Of a stretch of DNA of 64,000 nucleotides, positions 57,956 through 64,000 are shown piece by piece. Position 1 is the stretch's first letter. Each line of letters begins with the position of its first letter. A program made the position numbers and the translations under genes. Under the pieces are notes generated by a model. It ran no database searches and was not told the origin of the DNA. It saw nothing but the letters and a program-made list of their open reading frames with translations. This DNA is from Halorubrum saccharovorum DSM 1137 (lineage in GTDB: Archaea > Halobacteriota > Halobacteria > Halobacteriales > Haloferacaceae), in the NCBI RefSeq assembly GCF_000337915.1, contig NZ_AOJE01000016.1, positions 1 through 64,000 of the forward strand, in the 5' to 3' direction.

Positions 57956-59191
57956 ATGGACGCGCTGGTCCGACCTGTCGTCGACCCGGGATTCGCGGCG
58001 ACGGCGCTGGCGTTCCTGTGTGGGGGCGTCGCGCTCGGGACCGCGAGCGGGCTCGTTCCGGGGCTCCACGCCAACAACTTCGCGCTGCTTCTGGCCGGGC
58101 TGGCTCCCTCGATATCTGCCGACCCGCTGCTCGTCGGCGTCGCGATGCTCGGGGCGGGCGTGGTCCACTCCTTCCTTGACATCGTGCCCGCGCTCGCGCT
58201 CGGCGTCCCGGACGCGGCCACGGCGGTCGCCGCGCTGCCGGGCCATCGGCTCGTGATCGCGGGACGCGGCCGCGAGGCGGTCCGGCTGTCCGCGGTCGGA
58301 TCGGGGCTGGCGGTCGCGCTCGCGGTCCCGCTGGCGGTCCCGATAACGTGGATCATGATCCGCGGCTATCCCGTCGTCAGAGAGCATCTCCCGCTGCTTT
58401 TGGGCGTCGTCGTCGCCTTTCTCGTGGTCACCGAGTCGTCGAAGCGAGCCGCGCTCGGCGGGCTCGTCGCCTTCCTCGCGAGCGCGGCGCTCGGCCTCGC
58501 GACGCTCGACGCCGATCCCTCCGCACCGCTCGACGCGGGGGGCGTCCTCGCGCCGCTTTTCGCCGGGCTGTTCGGCGCTCCGGTGCTCGTCGACGCGATG
58601 GGCGGCGGGGGCGTACCGCCGCAGGGCGACGCCCGGATCGCGATGAGTCGCCGCGGGCTCGGCGCCAGCGCGGGCGGCGGGTCGCTCGCGGGCGCGGTCG
58701 TCGGATACGTGCCCGGCGTCTCCGCGGCCATCGCGGCGGTCGCGGCGCTACCGGCGGTCCCCCGAGAGGAGTCGGACCGCGGATTCGTCGTCGCCACGAG
58801 CGGCGCGAACACGGCGAACACGATATTCGCGCTGTTCGCGCTCGTCGCGCTCGGGACCCCGCGGACGGGCGTGACCGTCGCGATCGACCGCGCCGAGGTC
58901 CCCTTCGCGCTCCCGATCCTGCTGGTCGCGGCCGCGACCGCCGCCGCGTGCGGGTTCGCGCTCGTGTTGCTGGTCGGCGACGCCTATCTCCGGGTCGTCG
59001 GAAACGCGGACTACACGCGGCTGTCAGTCGGTGTCTTGGCGCTCCTCGCGATGATCTCGTACGCGTTCGCGGGCCCCTTTGGGGTTGGCGTGTTCGTCGT
59101 CGCCGGGGGACTGGGACTCGTCCCGCCGCGGGTCGGCGCCCGACGGGTCCACCTGATGGGGGTGTTGATCGGACCGCTCATCGTTGGATGA
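57956..59191 (+). CDS. TctA/DUF112-type tripartite tricarboxylate permease
   Basis: A 411-residue membrane protein with about 10-12 helices. The duplicated TctA signature is seen as ASGLVPGLHANNFALLL near 30-46 and AGAVVGYVPGVSAAIAAVAA near 246-265. DUF112 is the archaeal branch of the large permease of tripartite tricarboxylate transporters. It normally works with a small TctB membrane protein and a TctC binding protein; neither is adjacent, so it may act alone or with distant partners. TATA-like aggtttatcc lies 30 bp before ATG 57956. Confidence 0.88.
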   Translation: MDALVRPVVDPGFAATALAFLCGGVALGTASGLVPGLHANNFALLLAGLAPSISADPLLVGVAMLGAGVVHSFLDIVPALALGVPDAATAVAALPGHRLVIAGRGREAVRLSAVGSGLAVALAVPLAVPITWIMIRGYPVVREHLPLLLGVVVAFLVVTESSKRAALGGLVAFLASAALGLATLDADPSAPLDAGGVLAPLFAGLFGAPVLVDAMGGGGVPPQGDARIAMSRRGLGASAGGGSLAGAVVGYVPGVSAAIAAVAALPAVPREESDRGFVVATSGANTANTIFALFALVALGTPRTGVTVAIDRAEVPFALPILLVAAATAAACGFALVLLVGDAYLRVVGNADYTRLSVGVLALLAMISYAFAGPFGVGVFVVAGGLGLVPPRVGARRVHLMGVLIGPLIVG

Positions 59192-59244
59192 ACCACGGTA
59201 CCGCGCCTCAATCGGTCGTGCGGAGGGCGAAGGCAAAGAACAAC

Positions 59245-59253
59245 GGTTAAAAG
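59245..59253 (+). promoter_or_regulatory. TATA box of zinc-finger/EF-1beta operon
   Basis: The sequence ggttaaaag is centred 27 bp upstream of ATG 59276 and drives both genes. Confidence 0.6.
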
Positions 59254-59275
59254 TCGCGCGGTGGTGGTTTACTGT

Positions 59276-59455
59276 ATGAGCGAGAGTGAAACGCAGGGCA
59301 CCCGGCAGTGTGTCTCCTGTGGCATCCAGGTGGCCGGGATGAACGCCGCGCGGTTCTCCTGCCCCGACTGCGGAGAGACGATCCACCGGTGCGCCAAGTG
59401 CCGGAAGCAGAGCAACCTCTATGAGTGTCCCGACTGCGGCTTCCGAGGGCCCTAA
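59276..59455 (+). CDS. HVO_2753-type zinc-finger micro-protein
   Basis: A 59-residue protein, the same length as the Haloferax volcanii protein HVO_2753, whose loss is known to affect swarming and biofilm. Four CxxC pairs are at 12/15, 29/32, 39/42 and 51/54 (CVSC, CPDC, CAKC, CPDC), which can form two zinc sites. It has the two CPxCG boxes of the family. It is cotranscribed with EF-1beta; only two bases separate the stop from the next ATG. A role at the ribosome is inferred from this pairing. Confidence 0.9.
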   Translation: MSESETQGTRQCVSCGIQVAGMNAARFSCPDCGETIHRCAKCRKQSNLYECPDCGFRGP

Positions 59456-59457
59456 CA

Positions 59458-59724
59458 ATGGGAGACGTCGCCGCCAAGATCAAGGTCATGCCGAACAGCC
59501 CCGACGTGGACCTCGACGACCTGCAGGACCGGCTTGAGGAGTCGCTCCCGCAGGGCGCGAAGATCCGCGGCTTCCAGCGCGACGACGTCGCGTTCGGACT
59601 CGTCGCCCTCCTGCCGACCGTCATCGTCCCCGACGGCGCGGGCGGCACCGAGGCCGTCGAAGAGGCGTTCAAGGAAGTGGACGGCGTCGAGTCCGTCGCC
59701 GTCGAGAACGTCGGTCGCCTCTAG
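59458..59724 (+). CDS. ef1b: Translation elongation factor 1-beta
   Basis: An 88-residue archaeal EF-1beta that exchanges GDP for GTP on EF-1alpha. The core [20 protein letters not shown] and [20 protein letters not shown] with the C-terminal [15 protein letters not shown] match the family, including the aromatic residue used for exchange. It follows the zinc-finger gene with two bases between, sharing one promoter. Full length. Confidence 0.95.
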   Translation: MGDVAAKIKVMPNSPDVDLDDLQDRLEESLPQGAKIRGFQRDDVAFGLVALLPTVIVPDGAGGTEAVEEAFKEVDGVESVAVENVGRL

Positions 59725-59847
59725 GCGACTACGTCCTCGTCGTCAGCGACGAAAAAGCGGCTTTTCCGCGTTCGACCGTCCGCCCGGAGAGCGACGGCTA
59801 CGTGGTCGTCCGGGGAGTGTGACCCTGTCCGTCCGGAGATGTTCAGG

Positions 59848-60216
59848 CTACGCGAGGCGGTCCGTGATCCACTCGGTGAGGTCGTCGCCGGGGATGAATC
59901 CCTCCGCGCGGCGCGCGACCGGCTCGCCGTCGACGAACAGCACGAACAGCGGGACGCTCCGCACGTCGAACCGCTCGACGAGCGGCGGGTCGTCTCGGGG
60001 GTTCACCGTGGCGACCGCGATGTCGAGCTCGCGGGCGACGTTGCCGAGGACGGGTTCCATGCTCGCGCAGATGCCGCAGCCGTCCGTGTAGAACTCGATC
60101 ACGGCCGTGTCCGCGTCGTCGACGAACGCGTCGAGCTCGGCAGCGTCGGCGAGGGATGTCGGTCGCCGGACCTCCGCGGCGGATCCGGTGTTCTCTGAGT
60201 CGGTCTTGGGCACCAT
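59848..60216 (-). CDS. Thioredoxin-fold protein with CGIC site
   Basis: A 122-residue thioredoxin-like protein. The active site is CGIC (Cys47, Cys50) in EFYTDGCGICASMEPVL instead of WCGPC, lacking the Trp and Pro that set normal thioredoxin redox potential. The cis-proline strand FDVRSVPLFVLFVDGEPVAR is near 81-100. It is probably a specialised disulfide reductase or electron donor. ATG 60216 or 60222 are equivalent; the former is 27 bp behind a TATA-like gcctttatg on the minus strand. It lies next to the large helicase gene on the same strand but with its own promoter. Confidence 0.87.
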   Translation of the reverse strand: MVPKTDSENTGSAAEVRRPTSLADAAELDAFVDDADTAVIEFYTDGCGICASMEPVLGNVARELDIAVATVNPRDDPPLVERFDVRSVPLFVLFVDGEPVARRAEGFIPGDDLTEWITDRLA

Positions 60217-60276
60217 ACACATTATTGTCGTCGAAGGGTCATAAAGGCTCGTATCGGGGTCGTGACGGTGTCGTCC

Positions 60277-63200
60277 TCACCGGTCGAGGAGCCGTCGCAG
60301 CCGTCGGTGAACGATGTCGGGCGGCCACGAGGACGCCGTCGTCTCGCGCGCGGCGCCGAACGTCTCGACGGTACGGCGGACGGACGCGTCCGTCGCGCCG
60401 CTCTGTTCCGCGAGGAACGCGTACGCCGCGATCTGGAGCTCGTACCGCCGCCGCGTCTCGGGGGTCGGCTCGGCCAAGGCGATCTTCACGTCCGTCACGA
60501 ACCGCTCCCCGGTGGGGGACTCGACGACGAAGTCCGCCCGCCCGTGGATCTCGACCACCAGATCGCCGACTTCCACCAGCCCGTCCAGCGAGCGTTCGAT
60601 GCCGACCTCGGTTTTCGGGTCCGCGATCCGCTCCCACAGGTCCGAGTCGAGGAAGTCGCCGAGAACGGCCTCGAAGAACGCGAACATCCCCTCGCGTTCG
60701 TCCACGCCGACCGACTTCGGGAGCGCGTTCACGGCCTCGTCGAAGGCGGCGCGGGCTTCCGAGCCCGTCGTCCGGATCGCCCGTTCGTCGACGCCGCGGG
60801 CGACCAGCCCCGTGAGTGCGTCGTGGAGACACGTCCCCACCTCCTCGGGACCGAGCCGGTCGAATCGCAGGGGGAGATCGCCGGAGACCTCGTTCGTTTC
60901 CGTGTGCAGCGGCTCGCCCAACAGGTGGGCGAGCGCGTGCCGGTCGGCGTCCTCCGTCAGCGGATACATCGTGCTGGGGCTCAGGAACCGGGGGACCCAC
61001 GGGTCGAGCCGATCGCGGCGCGGCGGAGACTCGGCGACCCGGTTGTGTCCGAGTCGGGGGGTCTGGCGGTCGCGTCGGGCGAACAGGTCCGCGTCGTTGA
61101 CGCCGATATCGATCGCGTCGCGGTTAGGATCCGCGTCGAGGCGTAGACCGTAGGAATCGGTGCCGCCGCGCGGGAACGCCAGCCCGTCGCGGATCGCGTC
61201 GAGCCACCGGTCCCGGGTCAAATCCGTCTCCGCGCCCGAGCGCGGCAGCGGAACGACGAGGTGGTCTCGTGCTCGCGTCAGGGCCACGTACAGCAGCCGC
61301 CACGCCTCGGCGCGCTCGTTCCCCGCGACGCGGCGGAGCCGGTCGGGACCGACGAGCGCGTCACGGTCCGGGGAGTCGCTCGGGGAGTCGGACTCGGAAT
61401 CGACCGCGGAGTCCCGCCAGCGAGCCGTCGCCCAGCGGGGCCCGGCATCGCGGCCCCACCCGTCTCCGGCGTCGTATAGCCCCCCGTCGAACGGCGGGAC
61501 GGGTACGTCTCCGGGTACCTCCGTGTTCGTCGGCGGGGCGAGCCCCGCGACTTCCCCCTGCGCGACGAATCGGCGAGTGTGGGGGCCGCGCGACCAGACG
61601 TCGAACCCGGGGTCCGCGACGACGACGACGTCGTCCTGGTCCCCTTTGGACCGGTGAACCGTGCGGAACTCGACATCGTAAGCGGCGCCCGCCGCGCTCG
61701 GCTGCGACGGGCCGACACCGGGGTCCTCGCGGAACGGCTCTACGAGGTCGATCAGCTCCGAGGGCGGGTAGCGGCCGTCTCCCTCCCACTCCGAGAGCGT
61801 CTCGACGAGCGCGTCCAGGTTGGCGACCCGCTGGTCCGGATCGGTCTCGTCGGCGCAGCCGTGCGTGTCGGCTCGCAGCGCGAGCGCCTCGATGACCTCC
61901 TCGGCGTACGCGCTGGCCGGGAGCCGGCCGAACGCGTCGCTCCGGTCGCGGAGCCGGGCGAGCCCGCGGAGGATTCGCCGCTGTGCCTCCCCGACTGCGG
62001 CCGGGTCGTCGTCGAACACCCGGTCGAGGTCCCACGACCGGGCCTCGAACGAGGCCGCGTCGAAGACGGCGCACAGCGGAGACTCGGTGAGGAGCTTGGC
62101 CGTTCGCTTCGGGGATCCGGGCGCGATCAGCCACTCGCAGACGGCGAGCACCGTCTCGACGGCGGGACAGTCGAACAGCGCGTCGGTCGCGGTGCGGACC
62201 CGGAGACCTTCGGCGGTAAAGGCCTCCTCGTACTCGGCCATCCGCGTCCCGCGGCGGAACAGCACCGTGACCCCGAGCGGATCGCCGTCATCGTCACGGA
62301 AGGTCCCGTCGGCGAGCCCCCGTGAGAGGTGAGTCGCGAGCATGTTCGCCTCCCCGACCGCCCCGTCGGGATTCGCCCACGTCGCGGACCCGGGGTGACC
62401 GACGCCGTCGAACGACGAGACGTGTACCGCCGGCTCGTCGTCACCGTCGCGGGCCGCGTCCAACCGCGGGTACGAAGCGTCGAAGTCGCCGAGATCACCG
62501 CGAGCCGGATCGGCGAACACCGGCTCGGCGATGGCGTTGATCCCCGCGGCAACGTCGGGCACGCACCGATACGAGGTGGTCGCACTCCGGTTCTCGTGGG
62601 TGTCCCAGTCGACGCCGAGGTACGTCCCCTCCGTCGTCGCGGCGGCGAACCACCGCGGGTCGGCGTGTCGCCACAGATAGATCCCCTGAAGCCCGTCTCC
62701 GCAGGCGAACACGCGCGATTCGCTCGTCACGACGTGCGAGAGCGCGGCGTGCTGGACGGCCGAGACGTCCTGCGCCTCGTCGACGACCAGGCTCCGGATC
62801 CGCGACCTGTACGTCCGGAGGACTCGCTCGCGGTGCGAGTCGTCGACCGAGCGGAGCGGCTCGGACAGGTCCGCCCGCTCCTCGGGCCCGTCGAAGTACG
62901 CGTCGACGAGGTAGGCGACGTCCGTGTGCGAGACGGCGCCGTACTCCCGGACCGCGTCCCGGTAGCGGGTGCGGTACGCCGAGAGGACGCGACAGAAGTC
63001 GTCGATGCGCGCGTCCCACGCGTCGTACAGGTCGCGGTCGGCGCCGAGCAGGCGGTCTCGGTCCGAGCCGGTCACCGCTTCGCGGACTCGCTCGCCGGCT
63101 TCGCTCTCGGGTTCGCCGCCGTCCTCGCTACCGTCCCCGCCGCCCTCGACGAACCGCTCGACGGATCGCGCGATAGCGTCGAAGGAGTCGGGTTTCCCGT

Positions 63201-63882
63201 CGGGATACGCCGCGTCGCGCGTCCGCTCCAGTTCCGATCGGAACGCCTCGGTCGAGAGGCGCCGATCGCGGCAGTACGTCAGCGCGTCCGAAAGCATCTC
63301 GCCGACGCCCTCGTCGTACTCGCCGTCGGGGTACGCGGCTTCGAGATCGCGGAGCCGTTGGTCGTGCTCCGCGTCGTCGCGGAGCGACTCGTAGCAGTCG
63401 CGGTGGACTCGCTTCAGGAGCGCGTCGTTCCCGACCGACGGCGTCTCGTCGAAGCCGATATCGCCGGCGAACTCCCGGAATATCCCGCGCAGGAACCCGT
63501 CGATGGTGCCGGCGTAGGGGGCCTGTCCCACCCGCTGCTGGAGGTATCGCAGCTCCGCCTCGGAGACGTCCGCCGCGGCGGGGACGATTTCGTGTTCGAC
63601 GATCGCCCGCAGCCGATCGCGGATCGCCGGCACGATGTCGGCCGCCTCGTCGCGGTTGAACGAGACGACCGCGACGTGTTGCTCGGGCGTCGGGTCCCCG
63701 GCCGCGTATCGGCGGAGGATGTCCTCGGCCGCGATGTGGTGGGCGACGACCGATTTGCCGGCCCCCGGAACGCAGTCGAGGGTGAACAGCCCGGCGTCGG
63801 ACGCGAAGTACGCGTCCCTGATCTCCCGCTGTGCGCCCCGCAGTCTGAGGGGGGCAGCGTCTCCGCCACCGCCGTCACTCAC
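60277..63882 (-). CDS. UvrD-type helicase fused to RecB-like nuclease (AddA-like)
   Basis: A 1201-residue SF1A helicase-nuclease. It has a Q motif at Gln18, Walker A PGAGKS at 39-44, Walker B VVDEAQDVSAVQ near 369, GDGLQGIYLWRHA near 397, VHRSKGDQDDVVVV near 735 and LLYVALTRARDHLV near 866-879. The C-terminal PD-(D/E)XK domain retains GRADFVVE, TDVKIAL and LQIAAYAF (near 1110-1150), the RecB/AddA set of metal, DxK and QxxxY motifs. This order matches a resection nuclease for double-strand breaks. GTG 63882 overlaps the end of the upstream gene by eight bases. Confidence 0.87.
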   Translation of the reverse strand: MSDGGGGDAAPLRLRGAQREIRDAYFASDAGLFTLDCVPGAGKSVVAHHIAAEDILRRYAAGDPTPEQHVAVVSFNRDEAADIVPAIRDRLRAIVEHEIVPAAADVSEAELRYLQQRVGQAPYAGTIDGFLRGIFREFAGDIGFDETPSVGNDALLKRVHRDCYESLRDDAEHDQRLRDLEAAYPDGEYDEGVGEMLSDALTYCRDRRLSTEAFRSELERTRDAAYPDGKPDSFDAIARSVERFVEGGGDGSEDGGEPESEAGERVREAVTGSDRDRLLGADRDLYDAWDARIDDFCRVLSAYRTRYRDAVREYGAVSHTDVAYLVDAYFDGPEERADLSEPLRSVDDSHRERVLRTYRSRIRSLVVDEAQDVSAVQHAALSHVVTSESRVFACGDGLQGIYLWRHADPRWFAAATTEGTYLGVDWDTHENRSATTSYRCVPDVAAGINAIAEPVFADPARGDLGDFDASYPRLDAARDGDDEPAVHVSSFDGVGHPGSATWANPDGAVGEANMLATHLSRGLADGTFRDDDGDPLGVTVLFRRGTRMAEYEEAFTAEGLRVRTATDALFDCPAVETVLAVCEWLIAPGSPKRTAKLLTESPLCAVFDAASFEARSWDLDRVFDDDPAAVGEAQRRILRGLARLRDRSDAFGRLPASAYAEEVIEALALRADTHGCADETDPDQRVANLDALVETLSEWEGDGRYPPSELIDLVEPFREDPGVGPSQPSAAGAAYDVEFRTVHRSKGDQDDVVVVADPGFDVWSRGPHTRRFVAQGEVAGLAPPTNTEVPGDVPVPPFDGGLYDAGDGWGRDAGPRWATARWRDSAVDSESDSPSDSPDRDALVGPDRLRRVAGNERAEAWRLLYVALTRARDHLVVPLPRSGAETDLTRDRWLDAIRDGLAFPRGGTDSYGLRLDADPNRDAIDIGVNDADLFARRDRQTPRLGHNRVAESPPRRDRLDPWVPRFLSPSTMYPLTEDADRHALAHLLGEPLHTETNEVSGDLPLRFDRLGPEEVGTCLHDALTGLVARGVDERAIRTTGSEARAAFDEAVNALPKSVGVDEREGMFAFFEAVLGDFLDSDLWERIADPKTEVGIERSLDGLVEVGDLVVEIHGRADFVVESPTGERFVTDVKIALAEPTPETRRRYELQIAAYAFLAEQSGATDASVRRTVETFGAARETTASSWPPDIVHRRLRRLLDR

Positions 63883-64000
63883 GGTCTCCCCCCGACCCGC
63901 CGTCAACGATCTCCCGCAGTGCCGGCGGAAGCTCCTGATCTGCTCCGATCAGCCGTCGCCGGGCCTCCTCGGAGACCCGCCGCGTGTCGACGTGGTCGAG
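63875..64000 (-). CDS. 3' end of upstream gene (cut by window edge)
   Basis: Only the last 41 residues are inside the window; the rest lies beyond 64000. They run HVDTRRVSEEARRRLIGADQ, then ELPPALREIVDGG, and end at TGA 63877-63875. The last eight bases (GTGAGTGA) overlap the GTG start of the helicase-nuclease, so the two are translationally coupled. A helicase-associated nuclease, AddB-like, is a natural guess for the partner, but the visible part carries no diagnostic motif. Confidence 0.7.
   Translation of the reverse strand, partial: LDHVDTRRVSEEARRRLIGADQELPPALREIVDGGSGGDRE

Overview
The window is high-GC chromosomal DNA of a halophilic archaeon (class Halobacteria; a Halorubrum-like genus is my best guess, not proven). 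The evidence is: strongly acidic predicted proteins; archaeal/eukaryotic-type ribosomal proteins S19e and S17e; elongation factor 1-beta; archaeal-type GluRS; coenzyme F420 biosynthesis (cofD); HMG-CoA synthase for isoprenoid lipids; haloarchaeal Tat and PGF-CTERM export signals; and archaeal TATA boxes about 26-30 bp before ATG or GTG starts, which implies mostly leaderless mRNAs. I found no rRNA, tRNA, CRISPR array, IS element or prophage.

Layout. 1-7.2 kb: luciferase-like monooxygenase behind an in-frame 24-bp tandem repeat, aldo/keto reductase, hexapeptide acyltransferase, glucose-6-phosphate isomerase, CPBP membrane protease and NurA-type nuclease. 7.3-13.4 kb: membrane chemotaxis/aerotaxis-type transducer, DUF2240 pair, NhaC antiporter and NOG1-type GTPase. 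13.4-14.1 kb: a small AT-richer island with two overlapping membrane-protein genes. 14.1-20.1 kb: DUF541 lipoprotein, a formate/nitrite-type channel fused to two universal-stress domains, DUF389 membrane protein and homoserine kinase. 20.2-25.7 kb: VapBC-type toxin-antitoxin, methyltransferase, thioredoxin plus class-V aminotransferase, zinc-ribbon/winged-helix protein and PGF-CTERM surface protein. 25.7-31.7 kb: Rieske protein divergent from PEP carboxylase, S19e and HMG-CoA synthase. 31.9-38.2 kb: pilin-like secreted protein, nucleoside phosphorylase, UPF0179, TmcA and a non-coding hairpin cluster. 38.2-43.8 kb: Sulfolobus-type ferredoxin, GluRS, SurE, and carA divergent from an Lrp regulator with a palindromic candidate operator between them. 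43.9-48.4 kb: TAXI-TRAP transporter operon (binding protein, DUF1850, fused permease). 48.5-53.6 kb: isocitrate dehydrogenase, glycosyltransferase/HTTM pair and Ntn asparaginase. 53.6-54.1 kb: a second non-coding hairpin element. 54.1-57.5 kb: a tightly overlapping four-gene operon cofD, DUS-like, CitG-like, DUF447. 57.6-64 kb: S17e, TctA-like permease, an HVO_2753-type zinc-finger micro-protein with EF-1beta, a thioredoxin-like protein, and a large UvrD-type helicase with a RecB-type nuclease domain overlapping the end of another gene that leaves the window.

Most genes are housekeeping. The places that most deserve attention are the cofD/DUS/CitG/DUF447 operon, the AddA-like helicase-nuclease and its overlapping partner, the FNT-USP fusion, the carA/Lrp palindrome, and a dispersed non-coding module present near 38.05 kb and 53.67 kb that shares a 28-nt core and many short hairpins with 3-nt loops.
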